Assembly (NCBI GenBank): GCA_002412425.1
Contig: DHVB01000077.1
Location: 62,001 to 126,000 of the forward strand
DNA: 64,000 nt
Origin: Bacteroidales bacterium UBA5219
GTDB taxonomy: Bacteria > Bacteroidota > Bacteroidia > Bacteroidales > ML635J-15
Direction: 5' to 3'
The notes beneath the pieces are model-generated. The model was not told where the DNA came from, did not search any database, and saw only the letters and a program-made list of their open reading frames with translations. Positions 17,974-27,478 of the stretch are shown piece after piece; the stretch's first letter is position 1, and each line of letters opens with the position of its first letter. The translations under genes and the position numbers were made by a program.

Positions 17974-19491
17974 TTAGTGCTTAAAATGGCGAATTCCTGT
18001 AAACACCATAGCAATATTATTTTTATTGCAGAACTCAATAGTTTCATCGTCTCTAATAGAACCACCGGGTTGAATAACTGCATTTATTCCTGCTTCATGA
18101 GCAATTTCTACAGAATCGCTAAAAGGGAAAAACGCATCTGAAGCCATAACTGCTCCCTGTAGGTCGAAATCGAAACTTCTTGCTTTTGTAATTGCTTGCT
18201 TTAGAGCATCAACTCTCGAAGTTTGCCCTGTGCCGCTTGCTAATAATTGCTGATTTTTCACAAGAACTATTGCATTAGATTTTGTATTTTTCACAACTTT
18301 ATTCGCAAAAAGCAAATCTGCAATTTGAGCTTCGTTAGGACGTAAATTTGTAATAAAGTTGAAATCATCTTCGGTTTCAATTTTAGCATCTCTTTCTTGC
18401 ACTAACACACCATTTAAAACAGACCTATAAGTTTTTTCTTTTAATTCTCTGTATTTTTGAATTAAAATTATTCTATTTTTCTTTTGTTTTAAAATTTCTA
18501 AAGCAGTTTTTGTATAGTCAGGTGCGATAATAATTTCGAAAAATATTTTATTAATTTTTTCTGCTGTTAATTGGTCAACTATTTGATTTGTAATAATAAT
18601 TCCACCGAAAGCAGAAACAGGGTCGGCTTCTAAAGCAGCGTCCCAAGCGTCGCTAAGCGTTGGTCGAGAAGCAATTCCACAAGCATTATTATGTTTTAAT
18701 ATAGCACATGTTGTTTCTTCAAATTCTGAAATTAAATTTACTGTTGCATCAATATCTAAAATATTATTGTACGAAATTTCTTTTCCATGCAATTGCTCGA
18801 ACATAGCTGATAAATCCCCAAAATATTTTGCTTTTTGATGTGGATTTTCGCCATATCTTAAAATTGTGCTTGATTTTTCAGAAACTTTAAATTCTGAATA
18901 ACTATTATTATCAAACCAATTGAAAATTGCTGTATCGTAAGCTGAACTAATTCCAAAAGATTCTAATGCAAATTTTTTACGATTTTCTAAACTTGTATAA
19001 CAAGCATTTTCCTCTAAAAGGCTATACAGTTCTTGGTATTGAGAACGATTTGAAACAACTAAAACATCATTAAAATTTTTGGCAGCTGCTCTAATTAAAG
19101 ATATGCCACCAATATCAATTTTTTCAATTATTTCGGCTTCGTCTGTACTATTTTTCACCGTTTCTTCAAATGGATACAAATCAACTATTACCAAATCAAA
19201 ACTAGGAATTTCATAAGTTTCCACTTCATTTTGATGAGTTTCATTATCGCGAATAAATAAAATTCCACCAAAAACTTTTGGGTGCAAGGTTTTTACTCTA
19301 CCGTCAAAAATCGAAGGATAACCTGTAATATCTTCAACTTTTATTGCATCTATACCTAAATTATTTATAAACTCCCAAGTTCCACCTGTAGAATAAATTT
19401 TAACATTGTGTTTTTCAAGAGTTCTAACAATAATCTCTAAACCATCTTTGTGATAAACCGAAATAAGAGCAGAATTGATTTTTTTTTCCAT
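17974..19491 (-). CDS. purH: Bifunctional AICAR formyltransferase / IMP cyclohydrolase
   Basis: 505-residue enzyme for the last two steps of purine synthesis: formylation of AICAR with 10-formyl-THF and ring closure to IMP. The N-terminal MGS-like cyclohydrolase domain (1-about 190) has VYHKDGLEIIVRTLEKHNVKIYSTGG-type sequence (13-38) and FDGRVKTLHPKVFGGIL (62-78). The transformylase domain has RYGENPHQKAKYFG (about 208-221), ILKHNNACGIASR (about 265) and the C-terminal QPGGSIRDDE and MVFTGIRHFKH. A promoter at 19512-19519 and terminator at 17845-17888 make it a single-gene unit. Confidence 0.97.
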   Translation of the reverse strand: MEKKINSALISVYHKDGLEIIVRTLEKHNVKIYSTGGTWEFINNLGIDAIKVEDITGYPSIFDGRVKTLHPKVFGGILFIRDNETHQNEVETYEIPSFDLVIVDLYPFEETVKNSTDEAEIIEKIDIGGISLIRAAAKNFNDVLVVSNRSQYQELYSLLEENACYTSLENRKKFALESFGISSAYDTAIFNWFDNNSYSEFKVSEKSSTILRYGENPHQKAKYFGDLSAMFEQLHGKEISYNNILDIDATVNLISEFEETTCAILKHNNACGIASRPTLSDAWDAALEADPVSAFGGIIITNQIVDQLTAEKINKIFFEIIIAPDYTKTALEILKQKKNRIILIQKYRELKEKTYRSVLNGVLVQERDAKIETEDDFNFITNLRPNEAQIADLLFANKVVKNTKSNAIVLVKNQQLLASGTGQTSRVDALKQAITKARSFDFDLQGAVMASDAFFPFSDSVEIAHEAGINAVIQPGGSIRDDETIEFCNKNNIAMVFTGIRHFKH

Positions 19492-19511
19492 CGTTTTTTA
19501 ATTTAATCTGC

Positions 19512-19519
19512 CAAAACTA
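19512..19519 (-). promoter_or_regulatory. -7 element, purH
   Basis: On the minus strand TAGTTTTG matches TAnnTTTG, 20 bases before the purH start codon. Confidence 0.5.
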
Positions 19520-19569
19520 ATTTTTTTAACACAAGATTTCAAGATATTTTTCAATTTTTAATTAACAAG

Positions 19570-20754
19570 TTATGAAACCTCAATATAAATTCTGTAAGAA
19601 GTTTCAGGCAAAACATTATTTAGTGATAAATAGCCACTTAGGATTTTATTATTTTCAATAATTAAAGGATTTTTTTGCTTTCTTGTTAAATTATCTTCAT
19701 AAAAAAAGCCTTTTTGTGCATTGTGTTCAACAAACATTTTGCCTTTTTTGGTATTGTTTATGAATTTATCGAACAAAATTCTTGCAACATAACCCATAGT
19801 CAGTCGTAAATTTATTTCTACACAAGGATGAATTAATATTTCAGAATTGTCGGAATACAAAAACATATCTACACCCAAAATTCCAGAATAATGCGGAGAA
19901 ATTTCTTTTTGAATAAATTTTATAAGTAATTTTTGAATTTCTAAAAAACTTTCTTCTAAAACTCCGAGACTGCAAAGCTTGTGTAAAATTTCCCTATCAC
20001 TCATTAATTCACAATATTGAAATCTGCCTCTATCTGTTTCAAATAATGAATATCCACAAAACTCAGCTTTATTTTCGGCACATAAAAATTCCATAGCAAA
20101 GTTCTGAACCACAGAATATTGCTTTTCGAGTATTACGCTTTTTTGTTTTTCTAAAATATTGCTTATCCAACCTAAATGACTATCGCTCAATTTATTTTTC
20201 ACCCATTGCAAACCCTTACCACTACCCGACCACGGCGCTTTCACAACAACTTTAAGATTTTCGCTCACAAAATTTTGAACGCCTAAAAGCTCGCAACACT
20301 CTGAAGCTGAAACATTTAAGACTTTATCAGAATTAATATTTTGAGATATAAAATTATGTGCTTTTATTGCTAAATTTCTGTGAGAAAGCTCTCGTATTTT
20401 TTCAAGTTTTTCAGAATTTGGGAATAAAGATTTATCTACTTTTAAACCTTGCAATTGTTTATAAATTGTTTTATCCCAGCCCCAAACTTCAAGTTTTTGA
20501 ACTTCAGAAAAATCTGAATTTAAACTTATAATATTTGCATTTACTAATTGTGGGAATTTTAATTTTAATTCATTTAACCAATTTTCAGAACTTGAATAAT
20601 CAAAAACAAAACACTTATCATTGCTAAACCAAATTGGGAAAACAGATAAATCTTGAGCAAATTTTTTAGCGGATTGTGGTGGATTAAAATTTTCATCATC
20701 ACAAGCTAATGCTAAATCGTGTTCTGGATTGAATATGCAAAGTTTATTTTTCAT
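19570..20754 (-). CDS. Orphan ATP-grasp-like protein
   Basis: 394-residue soluble protein, no signal peptide. The N-terminus has FNPEHDLALA (residues 8-17). An ATP-binding loop VVKAPWSGSGKGLQWV is at about 178-193, and EFLCAENK and ILIHPCVEINLRLTMG (about 320-335) match the end of the ATP-grasp fold, where Glu and Asn bind Mg-ATP. ATP-grasp enzymes join an acyl phosphate to an amine or thiol. The substrate is unknown and no partner is adjacent; purH lies downstream after 78 bases. I recall similar hypothetical proteins in Bacteroidales but cannot confirm the family. Confidence 0.6.
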   Translation of the reverse strand: MKNKLCIFNPEHDLALACDDENFNPPQSAKKFAQDLSVFPIWFSNDKCFVFDYSSSENWLNELKLKFPQLVNANIISLNSDFSEVQKLEVWGWDKTIYKQLQGLKVDKSLFPNSEKLEKIRELSHRNLAIKAHNFISQNINSDKVLNVSASECCELLGVQNFVSENLKVVVKAPWSGSGKGLQWVKNKLSDSHLGWISNILEKQKSVILEKQYSVVQNFAMEFLCAENKAEFCGYSLFETDRGRFQYCELMSDREILHKLCSLGVLEESFLEIQKLLIKFIQKEISPHYSGILGVDMFLYSDNSEILIHPCVEINLRLTMGYVARILFDKFINNTKKGKMFVEHNAQKGFFYEDNLTRKQKNPLIIENNKILSGYLSLNNVLPETSYRIYIEVS

Positions 20755-20764
20755 AAAATATTTT

Positions 20765-20772
20765 CAAAAATA
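20765..20772 (-). promoter_or_regulatory. -7 element, ATP-grasp-like gene
   Basis: On the minus strand TATTTTTG matches TAnnTTTG, 10 bases before the start codon, so the transcript would be nearly leaderless. Confidence 0.4.
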
Positions 20773-20823
20773 ATAAATATTCATACTGCTTTTAGAAAAT
20801 ATTTTAAAAAGTTGAAAATAACG

Positions 20824-20852
20824 AATAAAAAAAGGAGGAATTACCCTCCTTT
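20824..20852 (-). terminator. Terminator of outer-membrane protein gene
   Basis: AAAGGAGG pairs with CCTCCTTT (20831-20852) around AATTAC. On the minus strand a run of T (20830 down to 20824) follows, so it ends the gene at 20885-21568. Confidence 0.8.
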
Positions 20853-20884
20853 AAAATTTCGCGTTCTATTAAACTCAATGTTAA

Positions 20885-21568
20885 TCACTTAATTGGCAAA
20901 AAATAAGTTAAACCATAAGTCAAATAATTAATTCTATGATTATTTGACAATGTTGTAAATTGTCTCTCAACATACTGATATTGCGCTTGCTTAGAAAGTT
21001 CATAAGTGTATTCTACTTTAAACTGAAAAGCACCCACATTCTCAAAGGCAAGTTCCCAACCAACACCGCAATTTACAAATGCAGAAGGTTTATCAGGTTT
21101 TAAAATCTGCAATGAATAAAGTAAATCTCCATCATTATACATCCCAGAGTTTGTTTTATCATTTGAAGTTAATATATAATTTATTCCACCACCAATATTA
21201 GCAACAAAAGTTGACTCATCGCTTACGCGTTTACGATAATTTAAGTTTATCGGAACATTTAGCGAATAATGATTAAAATTTGTAATAGAGGTATAGTGTT
21301 TCGCATATTTAATATTTCTGTAAATTACATTGACATGAACAGATGGCGAAATTACTTTAAAATTTCTTTGAACACAAACACCAAGTTTTATTGGCATTTT
21401 AGTTTCTAATGAAAATGGTTGTATAGTTACCATAAAATCTTCTAAAGGTTTGTTCCAGTTAAAATCACTAACAATATTTTCTAATGAAACCCCAACTTTA
21501 TAGTTTTGAGCTTTCACATGCGTAATCGTAATTATAGCAATAGTTAATAAAAAAACAAATCTTTTCAT
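20885..21568 (-). CDS. Putative outer-membrane beta-barrel protein
   Basis: 227 residues with a signal peptide (MKRFVFLLTIAIITITHVKA). The mature part is built of alternating strands (VSPSVHVNVIYRNIKYA, YSLNVPINLNYRKRV, FVANIGGGINYIL, FQFKVEYTYELS, INYLTYGLTYFLPIK) and ends in an aromatic strand with a basic residue, as in small porin-like or OmpW/PorT-like barrels. NIGGGINYI is a common turn in this fold. The function is unknown. It has its own terminator, and lies downstream of the CotH lipoprotein by 118 bases. Confidence 0.65.
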   Translation of the reverse strand: MKRFVFLLTIAIITITHVKAQNYKVGVSLENIVSDFNWNKPLEDFMVTIQPFSLETKMPIKLGVCVQRNFKVISPSVHVNVIYRNIKYAKHYTSITNFNHYSLNVPINLNYRKRVSDESTFVANIGGGINYILTSNDKTNSGMYNDGDLLYSLQILKPDKPSAFVNCGVGWELAFENVGAFQFKVEYTYELSKQAQYQYVERQFTTLSNNHRINYLTYGLTYFLPIK

Positions 21569-21686
21569 CTTTAATAATAAAATTTATTTCCGCCTTACTT
21601 TGTTTTCAAGAGTTTTCAGGACAATTTCTTCTCTTTTTAAAAAAAGTGTAGTATAATCCATTCGCATTTAGTGAACTATTATAGAG

Positions 21687-23198
21687 TCAACTTAAATTTG
21701 AAAAATAATTATCTAAATAATTAAGCCGTGCTGATATCCAAGTTTTGATATAATTATATTCTGCTTCTGTATTAATATTTAATTTCCAAATTAAATTTTC
21801 TTTTTCAATAATTCCAGATTTTAATATCAAGCTCAAAGGTTTTTCAAATTCTAGTAAAATTTCTTCTTGCGAAAAAACATTCTGACGCAAGGCAAACCAT
21901 CTATTTTTTAATTTAGTTTTAAAATCATTTGGATTTAATTCAAAAAGTCTATCATACAGATAATTAGTAGTTATGAATGTTGGTTCTGTATAAGTTCCGT
22001 CCCAAAATAATCCCCAAGTTGCATCTAAATCCCAAGGAATAATCACAAATTTTCCTGTCTGAGCAGATTTTATTAAAAAAGTATTTTTACCAGCATTATC
22101 AAGAGCAAACAATAAGTTCATAAACAAGTAATAATCAATAAAATTATCAATATCAATATAATAAGATATTGAGTCTCGAAAGTTCTCATCACTTGAATTT
22201 ACAATAAAGTTACGTAAATCTTTTAATGGATTCCAATTTAGATAAAATTTTGGGTCAGGATGTTTTTGTTCCCAGCCGTCCCAAAACTCATTTTTTGAAA
22301 TATTATCATTAGCAAATTCAAATCTTGTTGCACCTTCGCTCCAATCATAAGCCTTGTAAAGAACTTCAGAATTTGCTTTTAAATTTAAAATTTCGTTACT
22401 AAAATTTTCACCTAAGAAATATAAACCTTGATGCTCATTGTTTATAAACAATTCAACAGGTGTAGTATTTATTGAAAAATGATTTGGAGAATTACTAATT
22501 TTTGCCCAAACGTAAAACGACACAGAATTTCTAACTCTTAAATTATCCATATAAGCAGCATCTAAAATCCATTTCCAATTTTCTCTATTCCCAACAAGGG
22601 TAGTCATTTGGTAAGACTTAATATCTTGATTAGCAAGAGTGTTGAAGCCTAAACTTTTTTTAGGATAAATTTGAGAAGTTGCACCTCTAATTTCCACACC
22701 TATATAACAAGAATAATCTGATTTAAAACTTTCGGGATATACAATTTGAAAATAAGCTGGAATTTTAGGTTCATCAAAAATTGTCAAAGTCTTTGAAAGC
22801 CTGACTATCGGCAAAGGTGTAAACCTTAATTGTATTTCAACAGAATCATTTTTTGTAACAAAATAAAAACTATATGCTTTTTTATATTCAAAATTCTCAG
22901 AATCAGACTGCAAATACTCTGAATTTTTTAATAATTTTCCTTTATAATACACTTTTACTAATGGACTAAAACTAAGTTTTGGATTAAAATTTTGAAGTTC
23001 TGTTTCAACTATACTATAAGTTAAAGTATTTGTTGCTTCGTCAAAAAAGCAAGGTTTTGAGTTAAAATATAAAAGCGATTCTAATTGTAAATTGTCATCT
23101 GTTTCGGGAATTAATACAATTTCTTCGCGATAACACGATGTTGTTCCAGCTAAAATCGTCAGAAAAATTGCTATTTTTATTATTTTTTTATAAAACAT
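21687..23198 (-). CDS. CotH-family lipoprotein
   Basis: 503 residues. The N-terminus has a lipoprotein signal with lipobox AGTTSC (residues 17-22). A domain of about 110 residues comes first. The CotH domain covers roughly 150-430, with GVEIRGATSQIYPKKSLGF, NWKWILDAAYMDNLRVRNS, VELFINNEHQGLYFLGE and IIPWDLDATWGL. The family is kinase-like in spore coat proteins, with Asp residues in the WDLD segment; bacterial secreted members often act on surface proteins or glycans. It should sit on the outer membrane or periplasmic face. Substrate and partner are unknown. Confidence 0.8.
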   Translation of the reverse strand: MFYKKIIKIAIFLTILAGTTSCYREEIVLIPETDDNLQLESLLYFNSKPCFFDEATNTLTYSIVETELQNFNPKLSFSPLVKVYYKGKLLKNSEYLQSDSENFEYKKAYSFYFVTKNDSVEIQLRFTPLPIVRLSKTLTIFDEPKIPAYFQIVYPESFKSDYSCYIGVEIRGATSQIYPKKSLGFNTLANQDIKSYQMTTLVGNRENWKWILDAAYMDNLRVRNSVSFYVWAKISNSPNHFSINTTPVELFINNEHQGLYFLGENFSNEILNLKANSEVLYKAYDWSEGATRFEFANDNISKNEFWDGWEQKHPDPKFYLNWNPLKDLRNFIVNSSDENFRDSISYYIDIDNFIDYYLFMNLLFALDNAGKNTFLIKSAQTGKFVIIPWDLDATWGLFWDGTYTEPTFITTNYLYDRLFELNPNDFKTKLKNRWFALRQNVFSQEEILLEFEKPLSLILKSGIIEKENLIWKLNINTEAEYNYIKTWISARLNYLDNYFSNLS

Positions 23199-23325
23199 TA
23201 AAATTATTTTTCAGTTTTAACCCTTTTAAACCATTGCAATTACGATAAAACTTTTAAAAACAAGTTTAAAATTAAGTTGAAAGTCAAAAATAAAAAAAAT
23301 AATTCAATAATTAAAAATAATAGCT

Positions 23326-23354
23326 TATCTTTGCACCTCGGTTCGAGAAACCGA
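23326..23354 (+). promoter_or_regulatory. rpsP promoter and 5' leader hairpin
   Basis: TATCTTTG at 23326-23333 matches TAnnTTTG. Just at the expected transcription start lies a perfect six-base hairpin TCGGTT-CGAGA-AACCGA (23338-23354), 29 bases before the rpsP ATG. It may stabilise the transcript or take part in feedback control; the promoter is the better supported part. Confidence 0.5.
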
Positions 23355-23383
23355 TATTTATTAATAATTTAATTAATTATCTT

Positions 23384-24013
23384 ATGGCAGTAAAATTAAG
23401 ATTGGCAAGACACGGACGCAAAAGACAACCTTATTATTACATTGTTGCAGCCGACAGCCGCGCACCACGTGATGGTAAATTTATTGAAAGAATTGGTTCT
23501 TACAGTCCTGTAAGTAACCCTGCTAAAATCGAATTAGATTTCGATAGAGCATTAACTTGGTTAATGAATGGAGCACAACCAAGCGACACAGTAAGAAGAA
23601 TTTTATCTTACAAAGGAGTTCTAATGAAAAAACACTTGTTAGAAGGTGTTAAAAAAGGAGCTTTTAACGAAGAAGAAGCTGAAAAACGTTTCAAAGCTTG
23701 GTTAGCAGAAAAAGAAGCTAAAATTTCTTCTAAAGTTTCTAACTTAGAATTAGCACAACGCGAAGCTGATAAAGCAAGATTAGAAGCTGAACGTAAAGTT
23801 AAAGAACAAAAAGCTCAAGAACTTGCTAAGAAATTCGCAGCTGAAGCAGAAGCAGCTAAAGCAGCTCAAGAAGCTGAAAAAGCAGAAGAAGCAACTGAAG
23901 AAGCAAAAGCAGAAGCACCAGAAGCTAAAGCTGAAGAAAAAGTAGAAGCTAAAGTTGAAGAAAAAGCTGAAGAAGAAAAAGCTGAAGAAACAACTGAGAA
24001 TACTCAGGAGTAA
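23384..24013 (+). CDS. rpsP: 30S ribosomal protein S16 with long acidic tail
   Basis: 209 residues. The first about 80 are a normal S16 ([20 protein letters not shown], then [20 protein letters not shown]). A helical extension ([28 protein letters not shown]) follows, and residues 125-209 are almost only Ala, Glu and Lys in [14 protein letters not shown] repeats, ending EETTENTQE. Bacteroidota S16 proteins are usually longer than the 80-90 residues of other bacteria, so the tail is a lineage trait, but its low complexity invites length variation. rimM starts two bases after the stop. Confidence 0.95.
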   Translation: MAVKLRLARHGRKRQPYYYIVAADSRAPRDGKFIERIGSYSPVSNPAKIELDFDRALTWLMNGAQPSDTVRRILSYKGVLMKKHLLEGVKKGAFNEEEAEKRFKAWLAEKEAKISSKVSNLELAQREADKARLEAERKVKEQKAQELAKKFAAEAEAAKAAQEAEKAEEATEEAKAEAPEAKAEEKVEAKVEEKAEEEKAEETTENTQE

Positions 24014-24015
24014 TT

Positions 24016-24552
24016 ATGTTTTTTGGTAAGGAAGAATTAATAAAAATTGCAGAAATCCAAAGAACACACGGAGTTGACGGCAAAGTTTTATTAAACATCA
24101 GCCAAGATTTCGATAAAAGTATTTTCACAGAAGATTTACCGGTTTTCCTGATTATTGATGGAATGCCGGTTCCTTTTTTTATAGAACACAGTAAAAGCCA
24201 AGGTAAAAATGTTGTCGTTAAATTACGGCATATAGAATCTTTAGAAAAAGCAGAAAAATTTGTCGGAACAGAAATTATGACTTTAAAATCCTTGTTTGAC
24301 GATTTTGACGAAGATGAAGATAACGAGAAAGACATTGAAGGCTATAGTGTTTATGATAAAAAATTTGGATTCATCGGTCAAGTGTGCATGCTTAACAATA
24401 TTCCTGGAAATCCTGTGATAGAAATAAATTTTAAAGAAAAAATTATAATTATCCCTTACGCGGAAGATATTATTCTCGAAATTAATGACGAGAAAAAAGA
24501 AATACAAATCTCTGCACCCGAAGGACTTATTGATTTGTATTTGGAAATGTAG
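24016..24552 (+). CDS. rimM: Ribosome maturation factor RimM
   Basis: 178-residue 30S assembly factor that binds S19 and acts with S16 during head maturation. The N-terminal RimM domain starts MFFGKEELIKIAEIQRTHGVDGKVLL, and the PRC-barrel covers about 95-170 (IEGYSVYDKKFGFIGQV, ending IQISAPEGLIDLYLEM). The GxVxGEV-like linker is present as GTEIMTLKSL. It is two bases downstream of rpsP, the usual partner, and is transcribed with it. Confidence 0.92.
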   Translation: MFFGKEELIKIAEIQRTHGVDGKVLLNISQDFDKSIFTEDLPVFLIIDGMPVPFFIEHSKSQGKNVVVKLRHIESLEKAEKFVGTEIMTLKSLFDDFDEDEDNEKDIEGYSVYDKKFGFIGQVCMLNNIPGNPVIEINFKEKIIIIPYAEDIILEINDEKKEIQISAPEGLIDLYLEM

Positions 24553-24567
24553 TTTGGGTTTTGGCGG

Positions 24568-24594
24568 GATTTTTGCCAACTTGTTGCAAAAATC
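24568..24594. repeat. Inverted repeat after rimM
   Basis: GATTTTTGC and GCAAAAATC form a perfect 9-base stem with a 9-base loop. No T run follows, so it is a weak terminator candidate for rpsP-rimM. Confidence 0.4.
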
Positions 24595-24660
24595 ATGACA
24601 AAACCAACACAAAGGACTATTAAATTTTACAACAAATTTCAATATTTAGCTTTTTTCTCT

Positions 24661-24668
24661 TAACTTTG
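24661..24668 (+). promoter_or_regulatory. -7 element, polA
   Basis: TAACTTTG matches TAnnTTTG, 16 bases before the polA start. Confidence 0.5.
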
Positions 24669-24684
24669 GACAAAACTTTAACGA

Positions 24685-27474
24685 ATGAAAAACAAAATAT
24701 TTCTCTTAGATGCTTACGCACTGATTTTCAGGTCGTATTATGCTTTTATAAAAAATCCACGTATTAATTCAAAAGGCTTAAACACATCTGCAATTTTTGG
24801 ATTTGTGAATACTTTAGAAGAAGTTTTAAACAAAGAAAAACCAAGTCATATCGCAGTTGTTTTCGACCCTTCTGGACCAAATTTTAGACATGAAATTTTT
24901 CCTGAATACAAAGCTAACAGAGAAGCAACACCCGAAGACATTAAACTTTCTGTTCCATACATTAAGCAAATTCTAGAAGCATACAAAATTCCTGTTATTC
25001 AAGTAAGTGGTTACGAAGCCGATGATGTTATTGGAACACTTGCCAAAAAATTTGGAAATGCCGAAAACGATGTTTTTATGATGACTCCCGATAAAGATTA
25101 TGCTCAATTAATTGATGAAAACATCTTTATGTTTAAGCCTGCACGCGGTGGAAAAGCTGCGGAAGTTATTGGTCTAACAGAACTTAATCAACAATATGGA
25201 GTTAGCGATCCCGAACAAGTAATAGATATTTTAGCATTGTGGGGAGATACATCTGATAATATTCCCGGCGTTCCAGGAATTGGCGAAATAACTGCCAGTA
25301 AATTAATTGATAAATTTGGAAATATCGACAGTATTTATGCAAATATTCACAAATTAGTTGGCAAACAAAAAGAAAGCTTAGAAAAAAACAAAGAACAATT
25401 ATATCTGTCTCGACATTTGGTTACTATTGACACAAAAGTGCCTGTAGAAACAAATATGGAAGAGCTAAAATTAGAAGAGCCTGACTTTGTAAAACTCAAC
25501 CAAATTTTTGATGAATTAGAATTTAGAACTTTAAAAAACAGAGTTATTGGCGAAAATATTAGTCAAGTAAAACAAAAAACTGCTCCAAGCCAAGGCAATC
25601 TGCAATTAGATTTATTTTCTTCAATTCCAAATTCTGAAAATGTCCAAGCTGAAATACCTGACATTACAACAAATAATAGAGATGTTGATTATAAACTTAT
25701 AGAAACTCTTTACGAAATTGAAGATTTAATCCCAAAACTAAACGAACACAAAGAAATTTGTTTAGATACAGAAACTACAAGTCTTGATATAATGCAAGCC
25801 GAAATTGTTGGAATTTCTTTATCAGTTGTCGAAAATCAAGCTTATTTTATTATTCTTCCTCAAGGTTTTGATACTGCTAAAGAGATTTTAGAAATGTTTA
25901 ATCCAATTTTTCAAAATAAAGAAAAAGTAATTATTGGACAGAATTTAAAGTATGATTTAGAAATTTTAGATAAATATGGAATTAATGTAAAAGCACAATT
26001 GTTTGATACAATGATTGCTCATTACTTAATCGAACCAGAACAAAAACATGGAATAGATTTTCTTGCGGCTACTTATTTGAATTATACAATGATTTCGTAT
26101 GAAGATTTGGTTGGCAAAGGAAAAAATGAAAAACATATCAGAGATGTTGACACTAAATTACTCAGTTTTTATGCTTGCGAAGATGCTGATATTACTTTAA
26201 AACTTAAAAACATATTCACTCCTATTTTAAAAGAAAATAATTTAGAACCTTTATTTTTTGAGGTTGAAATGCCATTAGTAAAAGTTCTTGCCAATATGGA
26301 AAAAACTGGAGTTAGTTTAGATGTAGAAATAGTAAAAGAGCAGTCGCAAATTTTAAGAAAAGAACTTTTACAAATAGAAGAAAAAATTTATGAACTTGCT
26401 GGAGAGACATTTAACATAGCTTCTCCAAAGCAGTTAGGAATTATTCTTTTTGAAAAATTAAAAATTATTTCAAATCCTAAAAAAACAAAAACCAAACAAT
26501 ATAGCACTGGCGAAGAAGAACTTTTAAAACTTAAAGACCTTCATCCTATCATCAATGAAATTTTGGAATTTAGAAGTATTAATAAATTAATAAATACTTA
26601 TGTAGATGTTTTACCACAATTAGTAAATCCAAAAACAAACAAAATTCACACAAGTTTCAATCAAACAGTTACAAGCACAGGTCGTTTAAGTTCTAATAAT
26701 CCAAATTTACAAAACATTCCTATTCGAGACGAAAGAGGTAGAGAACTACGTAAAGCTTTTGTTGCTTCTGATTCTGAGCATGTATTTTTATCTGCTGACT
26801 ATTCTCAAATTGAGTTAAGAATTATGGCTCATGTAAGCGAAGACAAAAATATGTTAGACGCTTTTAATAAATTTAGTACAGATATTCACTCTGCCACAGC
26901 TGCTCAAATATTTAAAGTTGATGCTGAAAATGTTACACGCGAAATGAGAAATCAAGCAAAAACTGCAAACTTTGGAATTATTTATGGAATTTCAGCCTTT
27001 GGTTTAGCACAACGCTTAAATATTTCACGTACTGATGCTAAAACTTTAATTGACAATTATTTTGAAACTTTCCCTGGCGTAAAAGCTTATATGGAAGCAA
27101 GCATAGCAAAAGCACGTGAAAATCAATATGTAGAAACAATTTTCGGAAGACGCAGAAAGTTAGCCGATATAAATAGCAACAATGCAATAGTCAGATCTTA
27201 TGCTGAAAGAAATGCTATAAATGCACCAATACAAGGCTCAGCAGCAGATATTATAAAATTGGCTATGGTAAACATTTGCAAAAAATTTGAAGAAAACAAT
27301 TTAAAATCAAAAATGATATTGCAAGTCCACGACGAACTAAATTTTGATGTTTACAAACCCGAATTAGAGCAAGTAAAACAAATTGTTAAGGACGAAATGC
27401 AAAATGTTGTAACACTCAAAGTCCCACTAATTGTAGAAATTGGAGTTGCCGACAATTGGTTAGAAGCACATTAA
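24685..27474 (+). CDS. polA: DNA polymerase I
   Basis: 929 residues with all three domains. The 5'-3' exonuclease (1-about 295) includes YKANREATPEDI and ADDVIGTLA. The 3'-5' exonuclease (about 330-520) keeps the DTE motif in ICLDTETTSLD, so proofreading should be active. The polymerase part (about 540-929) has DYSQIELRIMAHVS, QAKTANFGIIYGISAFGL and QVHDELNFDV. It fills gaps in repair and removes RNA primers. Length is normal. The gene converges on the thioredoxin-like gene with four bases between stops. Confidence 0.97.
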   Translation: MKNKIFLLDAYALIFRSYYAFIKNPRINSKGLNTSAIFGFVNTLEEVLNKEKPSHIAVVFDPSGPNFRHEIFPEYKANREATPEDIKLSVPYIKQILEAYKIPVIQVSGYEADDVIGTLAKKFGNAENDVFMMTPDKDYAQLIDENIFMFKPARGGKAAEVIGLTELNQQYGVSDPEQVIDILALWGDTSDNIPGVPGIGEITASKLIDKFGNIDSIYANIHKLVGKQKESLEKNKEQLYLSRHLVTIDTKVPVETNMEELKLEEPDFVKLNQIFDELEFRTLKNRVIGENISQVKQKTAPSQGNLQLDLFSSIPNSENVQAEIPDITTNNRDVDYKLIETLYEIEDLIPKLNEHKEICLDTETTSLDIMQAEIVGISLSVVENQAYFIILPQGFDTAKEILEMFNPIFQNKEKVIIGQNLKYDLEILDKYGINVKAQLFDTMIAHYLIEPEQKHGIDFLAATYLNYTMISYEDLVGKGKNEKHIRDVDTKLLSFYACEDADITLKLKNIFTPILKENNLEPLFFEVEMPLVKVLANMEKTGVSLDVEIVKEQSQILRKELLQIEEKIYELAGETFNIASPKQLGIILFEKLKIISNPKKTKTKQYSTGEEELLKLKDLHPIINEILEFRSINKLINTYVDVLPQLVNPKTNKIHTSFNQTVTSTGRLSSNNPNLQNIPIRDERGRELRKAFVASDSEHVFLSADYSQIELRIMAHVSEDKNMLDAFNKFSTDIHSATAAQIFKVDAENVTREMRNQAKTANFGIIYGISAFGLAQRLNISRTDAKTLIDNYFETFPGVKAYMEASIAKARENQYVETIFGRRRKLADINSNNAIVRSYAERNAINAPIQGSAADIIKLAMVNICKKFEENNLKSKMILQVHDELNFDVYKPELEQVKQIVKDEMQNVVTLKVPLIVEIGVADNWLEAH

Positions 27475-27478
27475 AAAA

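Noticed and set aside
24568..24594. Regulatory stem-loop between rimM and polA
   Set aside because: A real inverted repeat, but no T run and no conserved pattern, so it is listed only as a repeat.
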